Of a DNA stretch of 64,000 nt, positions 11,566-21,455 are shown in pieces. The DNA comes from a virus. Position numbers and translations under genes: made by a program. The notes under the pieces were generated by a model. The model made no database searches. It was not told the origin of the DNA and saw only the letters and a list, made by a program, of their open reading frames with translations. The stretch spans positions 1 through 64,000 of the IMG/VR virus record IMGVR_UViG_3300044635_001413; one strand, written 5' to 3'. Positions within the stretch are counted from its first letter, which is position 1. Every line of letters starts with the position of its first letter.

Positions 11566-13788
11566 ATGTCATTATTAATTGAATATCCATTACATATTCC
11601 TACATATGATTCTAGCACAGATCTATGGTCGGAAACAACTTTTTCTAATAAAGAGGAGTTTACAGAATATCTCGAAAGTCAATTTAAACTTCCAGGACAG
11701 TATAATTTAAAGAATACTAAGAAATGGAAAGAGATGGCTATTAAATATGTAACATCTTGTACTAGACCTAATTTAGAAGGGGGTTTATATTCTAATACTG
11801 TAAAAGGAACTGCTTCATATATTAAATTCTGGAATTTTGAAAGAGATAAATCTAAAAAGGGAGTAATTTACGATAATGTATATGTTCCTCCTTTTTATTA
11901 TTTTTATTTAAATTATTGTCCTTTTCATGATGCAGTTAGAGGAAAAAAAGGGTTTGCTTTAGTTCATGATAATGATTTATATTTCTTTCATTATTTAATG
12001 TTATGTTTATTAAAAGGTAAACATGCTGTTGTTTTAAAAGCTCGTCAAAGAGGATATTCTTTAAAAATAATGGCTGTATTATTTTGGTCATATGTTTGGT
12101 TTGAAGGTACTGTTAATACAATTGGGGCTATTGATGAGGGTAAAGTAGTTAAATCCTGGAGATTCTTAGAACGTTATAAATCTCATTGTGATCAAAATAC
12201 TTCTTCTGCCTTTAAACGTGGACCTGTTAAACCTAAATTATTAGAATGGCTTGAGCGTATAGATTTAAAAGATGGTGGATTTTTTGGAAAAGATAGTACT
12301 TTAAAAGGTGTTACCTTTCAAAAGAGTTTTGATTCAGGTGTTGGTGGTGCTCAAACTTTCTTCTTTTATGAAGAAGCAGGTATTACTCCAACAATGTTAA
12401 AAACAATTGGTTATATACGTCCTGCATTAGAAAGAGGTTCATTAACAACTGGTACAATTATATGTTCTGGAGCTTTAGGAGAACTTGATGATGCTCAAGA
12501 TTTACAAGAAATATTTTATCATCCTAATTCTCATAACTTTTTAGCAGTAACTAATATCTGGGATAAAGATCCAACAAAACATGGTCAACCTTGTGGTTTG
12601 TTTATTTCAGAAGCTTATAATATGGAAGGTGTTGATGATTTAACAGGTAAACCTTTTTATGATGAAGATGGTAATTCTGATGTAGATTTGTCTTTAGCTT
12701 GGATTCAAAAAGAAAAAGAGAAACTAAAAGCATCTGGTAAAAATGCTGAATTGATTCAATTAGATTTATCTCAAAAGATTACATCTCCTGAAGAAGGGTT
12801 TGCTGCTAGAAAAGATGGTTTCTTTCAAGCTAGAATATTAAAGTCTCATAAAGATAGAATGGTTGTATCTAAACCTACTATAACAAAGTGTGAGTTATAT
12901 GAAGATAGGGATGGAAATGTAAGATGGCAACATGTAGATAGAAGGGCTATTACTGAGTTTCCGTTTAAAGGGGAAGCTGATGCTGATAAACGAGGAGCAA
13001 TATGTATTTCTGAGTTTCCTCAAATTGAAAAAGGTTCTTCTGAACCTCCTTCTCGTATGTACTTTGCAGGAATAGATCCTATTCAAACTGATATTACAAC
13101 TACATCTGAATCTTTATTTTGTATATATATATTTAAAAATAGAACCAGAGTTAAATATAAAGATCCTGAGACAGGAGAATTAAAAATTAGAAATGAGGGA
13201 TATAAACCTGTGGCTTGGTATTTAGGAAGATATGATGATAGAAAGAAAACAAATGAGCAAGCTGAATTCTTATTAAGAATGTATAATGCTTATGCTCTTG
13301 TAGAAAACAATGTTACTTCTTTTATTGATCATATGAGGGGTAAGAATTTAGATCATAAGTATTTAATGCCAGCATCAGAAGCTAAACGTATAATGGGAGA
13401 AGACGTTGTTATTGAAGATGATGTACATAGAAATTATGGAATTTATATGTCTCCAAATGGAAAACTTAAACAGTTTATCTTAAATAAAGAAAAAGAATAT
13501 GTAGGAGATGTCTTAGATGTTGTTAGAAAACCGTCTGGAGAAGTAGTTCGAACTATCTATGGATGTGAAAGAATTATAGATGTAGGTTTAATAAATGAAA
13601 TGATTGGATATGAGAAACGGTTTAATATTGATAGACTTGTAGCTTTTGGTTTAGCTTTATCTGCTTGTGAAATGTATATTAATTCAGGAATAACATCAGA
13701 ATTTGATGATACTGAAGAAGAAGAAGATGTTGTATCTATTCAACCTTCAAAAGGTTTCTTTTCACAAAGATTACGATTTTCACATTAA
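11566..13788 (+). CDS. terL: Terminase large subunit (TerL)
   Basis: 740 aa, within the range for crAss-like terminases. The N-terminal packaging ATPase has a variant Walker A, KARQRGYS (residues 158-165), after an LKGKHAVV strand, and Walker B TFFFYEE (264-270) ending in the catalytic glutamates. Motif III-like GTIICSGA follows. The C-terminal RNase H-like nuclease is marked by YFAGIDPIQTD (~498-508), with a later acidic position around ENNVTSFIDH and IDVGLINE. It would cut the concatemer and pump DNA through the portal encoded next. The ATG is 2 nt after the preceding gene. Confidence 0.93.
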   Translation: MSLLIEYPLHIPTYDSSTDLWSETTFSNKEEFTEYLESQFKLPGQYNLKNTKKWKEMAIKYVTSCTRPNLEGGLYSNTVKGTASYIKFWNFERDKSKKGVIYDNVYVPPFYYFYLNYCPFHDAVRGKKGFALVHDNDLYFFHYLMLCLLKGKHAVVLKARQRGYSLKIMAVLFWSYVWFEGTVNTIGAIDEGKVVKSWRFLERYKSHCDQNTSSAFKRGPVKPKLLEWLERIDLKDGGFFGKDSTLKGVTFQKSFDSGVGGAQTFFFYEEAGITPTMLKTIGYIRPALERGSLTTGTIICSGALGELDDAQDLQEIFYHPNSHNFLAVTNIWDKDPTKHGQPCGLFISEAYNMEGVDDLTGKPFYDEDGNSDVDLSLAWIQKEKEKLKASGKNAELIQLDLSQKITSPEEGFAARKDGFFQARILKSHKDRMVVSKPTITKCELYEDRDGNVRWQHVDRRAITEFPFKGEADADKRGAICISEFPQIEKGSSEPPSRMYFAGIDPIQTDITTTSESLFCIYIFKNRTRVKYKDPETGELKIRNEGYKPVAWYLGRYDDRKKTNEQAEFLLRMYNAYALVENNVTSFIDHMRGKNLDHKYLMPASEAKRIMGEDVVIEDDVHRNYGIYMSPNGKLKQFILNKEKEYVGDVLDVVRKPSGEVVRTIYGCERIIDVGLINEMIGYEKRFNIDRLVAFGLALSACEMYINSGITSEFDDTEEEEDVVSIQPSKGFFSQRLRFSH

Positions 13789-13818
13789 AAATTATTTTCA
13801 TTTTTAATATTAATACTG

Positions 13819-13832
13819 TAACTTATATTGTA
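13819..13832 (+). promoter_or_regulatory. Promoter-like motif before the portal gene
   Basis: TAACTTATATTGTA lies 24 nt before the portal ATG and recurs exactly at 40812-40825, 25 nt before another virion gene. A phage-specific or host-sigma promoter driving virion genes is the simplest reading. Confidence 0.5.
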
Positions 13833-13842
13833 ATACTATATA

Positions 13843-16605
13843 ATGGCAAAAAGAAAACAGGTCAAGTTACCTACTCAAAGTGATAAGAAGTCTTTAATTG
13901 TTACATCTAGACAAATATTAAATGGATGGACAAAAGGTATTGGCTATAGTAAATTATGGGCTATATCTCCTATTCAGATGGTTTCTAAGTTTGAAAAGAC
14001 TGATGAATGGAAGATGTGGAATTTGGATTGGTTTGAAAGAATAGCTTATAATGATCTATCAAAAGAATGGAAAGCTTTAGCCAAGGATTATGAAATGGCT
14101 GAAGGAATTTTAAATCCTGAAGATTATGGTAAGAATGGAGAATATGAGGGTTATGTTGAAGATATTGTTGAAGAAACTCAACAGTTCATGCCTATTATGT
14201 TCTTTCCTATTATACCTCCTATTGTTAATTTATTTGTAGGAGAATATATTAAACGAGATTCTAGAATTATTGTACGTGGAGTTGATGATTACACTGTAAA
14301 TGAAAAATTATCATATAAAAAAGATATGATATTAGGTATTCTTGTTGAAAAAGCTAAACAAGACATTCTTCAAAAATATCAAGAGATAGGCTTAGATCAA
14401 AATAATCCTGAACAAATGCAACAGTTTGAAGCAGAAATGAATCATGCTGAACAACTTGTACAATCTGAACTGAAGTTCAAAACCTATCAAACAATGGGTG
14501 AACAATGGGCTAATAGAATGATTGAATGGGATAATCTTCGTTTTAAAATGAAAGAATTACAAGCATTATCCTTTAGAGATGTAATTGTTGCAGATAAGAC
14601 ATTTTGGCATATTAGATCTTTAGAAGATGACATTGTACCAGAAGTCTGGAATCCTAGATATACTTTTTATCATAAGTCACCTGATAAACGTTGGGTATCT
14701 GAAACTAATTATGCTGGAAGGCAAATGTATATGTCTTTATCTGATATATTTAGAAATTATGGACATATAATGAAAGAGAGTGATTATGAGTTATTACGTT
14801 CAACTCATCAATTCAAGTCATTAACTACAGATAGTCAATTAGTGAATGCTGTTGCTGGTACTAATTTAGGTGATAAATCTAATTGGACTGACTTTTCTCA
14901 ACAATATCCAGAAAATATAACTGATGTAACTTATGAAAATGCGTTATTAAATGAAAAATTAAAAAAACAGTTATCTATATATGAACAATCTTTAAAAAAG
15001 AGAGATGATTATGAAGATACCTTTGATTACTTTTTAAGAAATGATTTATTAAGAGTTACAGAAGTTTATTGGAGATCATACAAACGATATGGTACATTAG
15101 CTAAATATAATGAATCAGGAATGTTAGAATTAGATACTATTGATGAAGATTACATTATTACTGATGAACCTGTTTATGATAATTCTATTTCTAAAAAGAA
15201 ATGTAGAGAAACATTAATAGCAGGTGAACACATTGATTGGTATTGGAAACCTGAGATTCGATTTGGTGTAAAGATTGCTAGAACATCATTATCTGGATCT
15301 CAATATCCAGGAGCATCGTTTAACAATGCTTTGTATTTAAGTGGAGAACCTATTGATTTACAATTAGATAGATTACCTGTTGAGGGTATGGTATTTTCAG
15401 ATAGAAATACTAAATCTGTATCTCTTGTAAGAAAATTATCTCCACCTCAAATCTGTTTTAATATTGTAAATAACCAAAATATAGATATGTTAGCTAATAA
15501 TTTAGCTAATGGAAAGGTTATTATGATCGATCAGAATTATATTCCAAAGAAATCTTTTGATGGTACTTGGGGTAAACATGCTATGAATAAATGGCTTGAA
15601 ATTATTAGAAATAATAATATAGCTTTAATGGATGGTTCACCAACCAATAATCCAACTGGTACAGGATTTTCTCATTTCCAAGTATTAGATTTTAGTAATA
15701 CTCCAGATATATTAAGAAATATACAATTAGGATTATATTATAAAGATATGGCATTATCTATCTTAGGTATAACTCCTCAAAGAACTGGTACGGTACAAGC
15801 ATCTGAATCAGCTACAGGTGTACAAGCAGCTCAGATTAATTCCTATGCTCAAACTGAATATTTATTTGATAGGCATTTAAATGAATTAATGCCAAGAGTA
15901 AGACAGTTAATGTTAGATTCTGAGCAATACTTAGCGTCTACTAAACCGAATGTAAAAGTGTCTTATACTAACTCTGATTATGAAAATGTATTATTTGAAG
16001 TTCAAGGTGAAAAATTATTATTACCAGAATTAAAATTATTTTGTCAATCTACTTCTGATATAAAAGCTTTAGTAGAGAAAATGCATGGATTAGCTTTACA
16101 AATTAATACTGCTGGAGCAGAGATGTCTGATTATATGAAGTTATTAAAATCTCAATCTCCATCTGAAATTATTGAGCAATTAGAAAAATCAGAAGAGAAT
16201 CGTAGACAACAAGTTGAAGCTCAACGTGAACATGAACAAAAAATGTTAGAACAACAACAGGCTTTTGCTAAAGAGCAGCAATTAAAAGAATTAGAACGTG
16301 AAGATTATTGGAAAGAACGTGAAGATCAAACAAAACGATATATTGCTGAAATAAGTGAATTGGGTGGAATTCAAACTGATGCAAATGCTAATAGTGAAAT
16401 AGATTCACTTGAAAACTTAAAAGAATATAATAAACAACAGAACTTTCAAACTGAACAAGGTTTAAAAGAACGACAAGTTGAAAGTCAAATTAAAAATCAG
16501 TCTAAACAAAATCTTTTAAAAGAAAAAGAATTAGTAACAAAAATGGCTATAGAAAAAGAAAGATTAAAAATAGCCAAACTATTTAATACAGTTTATATTC
16601 TCTAA
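13843..16605 (+). CDS. Portal protein
   Basis: 920 aa, following terL with a 54-nt gap. Its length and early text fit crAss-like portals: a WKMWNLDWFERIAYNDL head region, a long helical middle with basic stem segments, the conserved-looking NGKVIMIDQNYIPKKSFDG and LYYKDMALSILGITPQRTG near residues 545-655, and a Gln/Glu/Arg-rich helical barrel or disordered C-terminus (~780-910). Twelve copies would form the DNA channel at the capsid vertex, bound by terminase during packaging and by the ring proteins later. The identification leans on gene order plus size. Confidence 0.82.
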   Translation: MAKRKQVKLPTQSDKKSLIVTSRQILNGWTKGIGYSKLWAISPIQMVSKFEKTDEWKMWNLDWFERIAYNDLSKEWKALAKDYEMAEGILNPEDYGKNGEYEGYVEDIVEETQQFMPIMFFPIIPPIVNLFVGEYIKRDSRIIVRGVDDYTVNEKLSYKKDMILGILVEKAKQDILQKYQEIGLDQNNPEQMQQFEAEMNHAEQLVQSELKFKTYQTMGEQWANRMIEWDNLRFKMKELQALSFRDVIVADKTFWHIRSLEDDIVPEVWNPRYTFYHKSPDKRWVSETNYAGRQMYMSLSDIFRNYGHIMKESDYELLRSTHQFKSLTTDSQLVNAVAGTNLGDKSNWTDFSQQYPENITDVTYENALLNEKLKKQLSIYEQSLKKRDDYEDTFDYFLRNDLLRVTEVYWRSYKRYGTLAKYNESGMLELDTIDEDYIITDEPVYDNSISKKKCRETLIAGEHIDWYWKPEIRFGVKIARTSLSGSQYPGASFNNALYLSGEPIDLQLDRLPVEGMVFSDRNTKSVSLVRKLSPPQICFNIVNNQNIDMLANNLANGKVIMIDQNYIPKKSFDGTWGKHAMNKWLEIIRNNNIALMDGSPTNNPTGTGFSHFQVLDFSNTPDILRNIQLGLYYKDMALSILGITPQRTGTVQASESATGVQAAQINSYAQTEYLFDRHLNELMPRVRQLMLDSEQYLASTKPNVKVSYTNSDYENVLFEVQGEKLLLPELKLFCQSTSDIKALVEKMHGLALQINTAGAEMSDYMKLLKSQSPSEIIEQLEKSEENRRQQVEAQREHEQKMLEQQQAFAKEQQLKELEREDYWKEREDQTKRYIAEISELGGIQTDANANSEIDSLENLKEYNKQQNFQTEQGLKERQVESQIKNQSKQNLLKEKELVTKMAIEKERLKIAKLFNTVYIL

Positions 16606-16656
16606 ATGTAATTAATTTTATTAATGAATATATTTTGTTCTAATATATAAATGATA

Positions 16657-16672
16657 TACCTTATATTATAAA
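16657..16672 (+). promoter_or_regulatory. Weak copy of the virion promoter motif before the scaffold gene
   Basis: TACCTTATATTATAAAAG resembles the TAACTTATATTGTA motif at 13819 and 40812 and lies in a 104-nt gap, about 50 nt before the scaffold-like start. Confidence 0.3.
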
Positions 16673-16709
16673 AGAGGTATTGGAAGACCTAAATTAAATA
16701 AACCGACAT

Positions 16710-17837
16710 ATGGCATTTGAAATTACTAATTGGGATGATTCCCAAAAAACAGAAAGTCTTTTAGAGGGCTTTGAAGTTATTAAAGAAGATATAGCTCTTG
16801 ACAAATCTGGATTAGAAGATCCTGAAAAAGATCCAAACGTATTAGTGGATCCAATTAAGGAAAAGACAGATGATAGTCTTTTAGAGAATTTAGATAAAGA
16901 GAAAAAAGGTGATAAACCTGATGATTCTCTAGGAGAACTAGATTCGATTGCAAGTGCAGCTGCAACATTATTAGCAGAACAAGGTGTAATTTCATTATAT
17001 GAAGATTATGAAATTAAAACTAAAGAAGATTTAGTTGCTCTTGTTAAAGATAATATTCAAGATAAATTGTCTGAAGTAAATGAATATATATTTCAGGAAC
17101 AATTACAAGCTCTACCTCCTCAATTTCAATCTATAATGAAATATGGTTTATCTGGAGGAACTGATGTTAAATCTTTATTAGAATCTTGGGGTGAAGCTGA
17201 AAGAGTATTTTCAATAGATATTACTTCTGAAGCAGGTAAAGAACAAGTTGTTAGGGATTATTTAAGATTGACTAAGTATGGTAGTGATGAAGAAATCACT
17301 CAAGATATTCAGACTTGGAAAGATTTAGGGACGTTAGATAAAAAAGCTGAAGCATTTAAACCTAAATTAGAAGAGTATCAAATGAAGGTTATTGCTGCAA
17401 AAGAAAAAGAAGCTGATGATGCTAACCAACTAGAGTTGCAATATACTCAACAATATATTAACGCAGTAGGTCAAGTTCTTGCAAAAGAAGATATAAATGG
17501 GCTTAAATTAGATAAACAAACAAAACAATTTATTTATCAGAATGTACAACCTATTTATCAATCTCAATTAACAGGAAAACCTATTGACGCTTTAGAAGCA
17601 GTAGTTGAAGAATTAAAATATGGTCAGAATGCTAATCCTGAATTTTATTCTCAATTATTACTTTTTGCTACACAGCCTGAAGTGTTTATGGAAACATTAA
17701 AGTTACAGTTAAAAAACAATGTAACCATAGAACAAGAAAGGAAGTTAAGAAGGCAAGTTAAAGAAGGTGTTTCTGGTACACCTTTAGATGATACGAATAA
17801 AAGATCTTCTAAAAGACCAGAAGAATTAAAATGGTAA
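16710..17837 (+). CDS. Scaffold-like protein (375 aa)
   Basis: It lies between portal and major capsid protein, where scaffolds are usually encoded. The first ~90 residues are acidic and disordered (EDPEKDPNVLVDPIKEKTDD), the middle is helical (ATLLAEQGVISLYEDYEI onward), and the C-terminus is basic (RKLRRQVKEG, KRSSKRPEELKW), typical of scaffolding proteins that bind the capsid shell through a positively charged tail. It would drive procapsid assembly and leave on maturation. No sequence motif is decisive. Confidence 0.65.
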   Translation: MAFEITNWDDSQKTESLLEGFEVIKEDIALDKSGLEDPEKDPNVLVDPIKEKTDDSLLENLDKEKKGDKPDDSLGELDSIASAAATLLAEQGVISLYEDYEIKTKEDLVALVKDNIQDKLSEVNEYIFQEQLQALPPQFQSIMKYGLSGGTDVKSLLESWGEAERVFSIDITSEAGKEQVVRDYLRLTKYGSDEEITQDIQTWKDLGTLDKKAEAFKPKLEEYQMKVIAAKEKEADDANQLELQYTQQYINAVGQVLAKEDINGLKLDKQTKQFIYQNVQPIYQSQLTGKPIDALEAVVEELKYGQNANPEFYSQLLLFATQPEVFMETLKLQLKNNVTIEQERKLRRQVKEGVSGTPLDDTNKRSSKRPEELKW

Positions 17838-17860
17838 AATAAAAATTAAATTTATAACAG

Positions 17861-19558
17861 ATGAATCCACATGGTATTTTTTTCCGCCAAACCAGCTTAG
17901 GTGATGCTCAGTCTCACTTGAATATGACTAATTTGGCTATGAGAGTAAACCAATCTGACAATATTAAGGATTTAGGTTTAATCACTTTCTGGTCTCAGGC
18001 TATGAAAAGTGAGATTCCTATGTTTAAATGGTCAGATTTTGACACTAACAATATTATTGAACATGACGGTGACTATTTAAAATATAAAGTTGCTGTTAAA
18101 ACTGACAATCTAATTCGAATTGTCCAAGACTTATCTGGTACAGATGAGCCTGGTGCTGACGATAGTAAATTCGAATTGATGGTTGATTCAGATGCGTTTG
18201 GTCCAGGGACTTTACTTAAACCTTCTCAGTTTTCTGAGTTTGCGTTATTAGTAACTCCTGATCAAGTTCGTAAAGTTGGTGATCATGCAATTATTACTTG
18301 CCAATTTATTAGTACAACTTTAAATAGTGTTCCAAAAGAATACTTACAACCTGGACAACCATTAGGTCGTTTTGGTTCGTTACGTTCACCTGAATATGGT
18401 CAGGAATGGACTCCTTGGAAGTTTAAAGGTATGAACTCTGCAAAAGAATACTTAATTAAAGTATCTAATGCTGAAGTTAATGCTCATTACTGGCTCTCTG
18501 ATAAAGTTTGTCAATTTTCAGATGGTACTTCTGATGCTTCAATTACATTGAAGAACTATTATATGAAAGTAAAAGAATACTTCCGTGTAAAAGATGTTAA
18601 AGATCCTACAGTTCCTGATTTAAATCATCCTAAGTCTGATATGACAATGGAAGAAATGAAAACTGCTTTGAAATCAGGTCGTGCGTCAGGAGCATTTGCT
18701 TATTTAATGGATGATATTTCTTATGGTATTATTCATAATGATGAGGCTCAAATGTTAATGTGGTCTCCTGGAGGTTCTAAAAAAGCATACGATGGTCAAG
18801 AAGAAATTCAACTTCCTACAGGTTTATGGTTCCAATTAAAATCTGGATATGTTAATCCTTTCAATATTTATAATTTTGATTTAGGTTTTATTGAAACAGG
18901 TTTACAAAACTACATCTTAGGTCGTAGAGATTTCACTACTATTGGTTCTGAACCAGAAATTGTATTAGAAACAGGTTGGGCTGGTATGTTAATGGCATCT
19001 CAAGCAATTCAAGCTAAATATCAAAATTCTGGATTTGGTACAACAGTTATGTTACATAATCAAGAGTTTGGTTTCTTGCAAGGAAAGTCTCATAATCTAC
19101 AAGCTAATGCTACTTTGTTTACAGGATGGACTATTCCTGGGGTATATAAAGTACAAATCAAATATAGTCCTGCTTTTGATAATACTTGGGAAGCATCTGA
19201 TTTAGATAATCCTATGGTAAGTTCTCCTTATGGAACTTGGAGATTGTCTTCTTTCTGTTTTATTGCTTATCATGTAAATTCTAAAAAAGATAATATTTAT
19301 TTGATTCGTAAAACAAATCCAAAAGTACGACATTATGTGATTGCTGGTACAGAAACACATCCTATGTATCGTAACATGTCTTCTGGATTTATGGATGGTG
19401 GATCTACATATAGTCACCTTGCATCTACACATACTTCAGGATTTGGTGCTTTCTTACGCAAACCTGTAGGTACAGTTTGGGTAAAAGATCCTACACAAGT
19501 TTTAGTATTTTTGCCTTATAATCCAAAAACAGGTCGTCCATTTGGAAACCTTATGTAA
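17861..19558 (+). CDS. Major capsid protein (HK97-fold expected)
   Basis: 565 aa, 23 nt after the scaffold-like gene. It opens MNPHGIFFRQTSLGDAQSHL and has segments familiar from crAss-like capsid proteins, such as TFWSQAMKSEIPMFKW near residue 45 and AFAYLMDDISYGIIHNDEAQ near 280. The translation is smooth and compositionally balanced, as expected for the most abundant virion protein, and the codons look slightly less AT-extreme than in the accessory genes. Gene order (terminase-portal-scaffold-capsid) is the main evidence; the fold is known from the family, not visible here. Confidence 0.82.
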   Translation: MNPHGIFFRQTSLGDAQSHLNMTNLAMRVNQSDNIKDLGLITFWSQAMKSEIPMFKWSDFDTNNIIEHDGDYLKYKVAVKTDNLIRIVQDLSGTDEPGADDSKFELMVDSDAFGPGTLLKPSQFSEFALLVTPDQVRKVGDHAIITCQFISTTLNSVPKEYLQPGQPLGRFGSLRSPEYGQEWTPWKFKGMNSAKEYLIKVSNAEVNAHYWLSDKVCQFSDGTSDASITLKNYYMKVKEYFRVKDVKDPTVPDLNHPKSDMTMEEMKTALKSGRASGAFAYLMDDISYGIIHNDEAQMLMWSPGGSKKAYDGQEEIQLPTGLWFQLKSGYVNPFNIYNFDLGFIETGLQNYILGRRDFTTIGSEPEIVLETGWAGMLMASQAIQAKYQNSGFGTTVMLHNQEFGFLQGKSHNLQANATLFTGWTIPGVYKVQIKYSPAFDNTWEASDLDNPMVSSPYGTWRLSSFCFIAYHVNSKKDNIYLIRKTNPKVRHYVIAGTETHPMYRNMSSGFMDGGSTYSHLASTHTSGFGAFLRKPVGTVWVKDPTQVLVFLPYNPKTGRPFGNLM

Positions 19559-19614
19559 TATTAAATGCTGTTGGGTGAAGAAAAACAGCTGTTAAACTAA
19601 AAGCACATCTTTTT

Positions 19615-19653
19615 ATGAAAGGAAAAGGAAAAGGGAAGAAAAAAGGTTGTTAA
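19615..19653 (+). CDS. Candidate 12-aa Lys/Gly micropeptide
   Basis: ATG to TAA encodes MKGKGKGKKKGC, in the 114-nt gap after the capsid gene. It is strongly basic and ends in cysteine, so it could neutralise DNA, but so short an ORF may be chance in A/G-rich sequence. A 6-bp hairpin (GCTGTT 19567-19572 with AACAGC 19584-19589) precedes it. Confidence 0.2.
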   Translation: MKGKGKGKKKGC

Positions 19654-19672
19654 CCTAAAAAAATAAACCAAT

Positions 19673-20737
19673 ATGTCAAGTAAAAAAATTAATAGCTCAA
19701 CTGATGCTATGGAAGAAAAATCAGTTTTTGATAATCTAGTGTTTGATCAAGACGTTCAATTAGAAGATCTTTTAGATAATGAAAGTCCTATAATTGAAAA
19801 GAAAAGAAGTAAATATGCTTCAATAGTTCATAATAGCTCTGAGACTTATAAAGATAAGTCTAAAGTTGCTGAACTTGGATTAGATTTATTTCCAGGTTTT
19901 TCAAGAGAAATGGAACTAGCAGCTATTGAAAGGGGTCGTAAAAACTTCTATCTTACAGGTTTAGATGAAACATTATATAAAGAACAATGGGAAAAAGATT
20001 TTTTAAAAGAGTCTTTGATTATTTTAGAAAAGAATTTTGGTAAAGAAATTCATGATCCGTTTAATCATGAATTTTGGAAAACAAGATCATTAGTTATCAG
20101 AGATGATGAAGTTCTTTTAGATTTAGAAAATCCTGAAAATTTATTGACATATTGGAATATAAAAGGGGGAGGTTATCCTTTTGTTGCAAAATCACCAGAT
20201 GAATTATCTCGATTAAATGTTCGTTTTTATTTAAGTGAACCTCATTTAGAATATAGTACAAAAGGAGATGATGATCGTTTAAAAGATAAAGCCATTGCCT
20301 TATTAACTGAGATAGATGAAGGTCCTTCAGGTTTTTCAACAATGTTCTTTATTCATAAGAACTTAATTACTTCAAATGAAGGAATAACAAAAAACACTCC
20401 TAAAAAGTTAATATACAATTCTTTGAGACGTTATATTGATGGAGATTACGCTCCTACGAATAGAAAGAAAATTGCTCCAAAATTATTTATAGAAGCTGTA
20501 AATCTTTATAAAAATAATAGTAAAAAAGCAACTACTATAGCTATTGTAAATGATGCTATCTATTTTGGAAAGATATCTACTAATAAAGATAATCAGTTTA
20601 TTAGTAACATAACTTCTCATAATTTTAGAACTACTGATAAAGTTAAATTAATAGACAGTTTAATGTCTCCTGCAAATCAAGAAGAATTAATTACTTTATA
20701 CAAAGAAATTGAATTAAATTGGAATAAACTTAGATAA
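19673..20737 (+). CDS. Structural-block hypothetical protein (354 aa)
   Basis: It has an acidic, disordered N-terminus (residues 1-60, Asp/Glu/Ser-rich) and a folded remainder with LGLDLFPGFSREMELAAIERGRKNFY and HEFWKTRSLVIRDDEVLLDL. The position after the capsid gene and before a connector-type gene suggests a head-completion or auxiliary capsid role. It overlaps the next gene by 1 nt (TAATG). I recognise the style of crAss-like structural proteins but no named family. Confidence 0.65.
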   Translation: MSSKKINSSTDAMEEKSVFDNLVFDQDVQLEDLLDNESPIIEKKRSKYASIVHNSSETYKDKSKVAELGLDLFPGFSREMELAAIERGRKNFYLTGLDETLYKEQWEKDFLKESLIILEKNFGKEIHDPFNHEFWKTRSLVIRDDEVLLDLENPENLLTYWNIKGGGYPFVAKSPDELSRLNVRFYLSEPHLEYSTKGDDDRLKDKAIALLTEIDEGPSGFSTMFFIHKNLITSNEGITKNTPKKLIYNSLRRYIDGDYAPTNRKKIAPKLFIEAVNLYKNNSKKATTIAIVNDAIYFGKISTNKDNQFISNITSHNFRTTDKVKLIDSLMSPANQEELITLYKEIELNWNKLR

Positions 20738-21435
20738 TGCATCCTACTCTTGTTCAAATAAAGCTAGATGAAAGATTAAATAAACTTGCTAGTGAGAATT
20801 ATGTTAACATTGAATGTTGGCAAAAAAGAGAAGCTATAAATAAAGCTCAATTAGAGTGGGTTCGTAGACAAATACACGGTATTAATTTAAGTAAAGAAGG
20901 TGATGAACAAAGTAGAATACGTGTTGATGATCTTCAACATTTAATTGAATATCAAGATTTAAATACTACTAACAAAGGAATATATACTGAATCTGAAACT
21001 TTACCAGAAAATTATGGTTGGTTTAAATCAGTAAGGATTTATGGAAGTTCCGAAAATTGTTCTGATCAACTCATTTTAGATATTCATCAAATAGAAGAAT
21101 CTAATGTAAATGAATGGTTAAACGATTGGTCAAAACAACCATCTTTTGAATTCAGCCAATGTTTTTATACCCTTGCTAATAATAAAGTCAATGTTTATAC
21201 CAACAAGGAATTCAAAATTTCTAAATTAACGCTAGTATATTATAGATTTCCTACTAAGTTTGATATTGAAGGTTGTGAATGGTATGATGGTTCAAATGGT
21301 GTGGATAAGGATTTAAACTTTAAAGATGATGTGGCTGAATTAATTATAGATGAAGCTGCTTCGATTTTAGCTGGTGACACAGAACATATATCTGCATATC
21401 AGATAACTAATAAAAGAAAAGAAGAAAATAATTAA
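20737..21435 (+). CDS. Head-tail connector/ring-type protein (232 aa)
   Basis: Starts MHPTLVQIKLDERLNKLASE, followed by NIECWQKREAINKAQLEWVRRQIHG, a helical opening I associate with connector or ring proteins of crAss-like phages. The middle is beta-rich (FKSVRIYGSS, NNKVNVYTNKEF, LTLVYYRFPTKFD), and the end is helical again (DVAELIIDEAASILAG). Such helix-beta-helix adaptors dock on the portal and pass DNA to the tail. The start codon overlaps the previous stop. The exact ring layer cannot be assigned by eye. Confidence 0.6.
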   Translation: MHPTLVQIKLDERLNKLASENYVNIECWQKREAINKAQLEWVRRQIHGINLSKEGDEQSRIRVDDLQHLIEYQDLNTTNKGIYTESETLPENYGWFKSVRIYGSSENCSDQLILDIHQIEESNVNEWLNDWSKQPSFEFSQCFYTLANNKVNVYTNKEFKISKLTLVYYRFPTKFDIEGCEWYDGSNGVDKDLNFKDDVAELIIDEAASILAGDTEHISAYQITNKRKEENN

Positions 21436-21455
21436 AAATTTAAAATTAAAATAAA

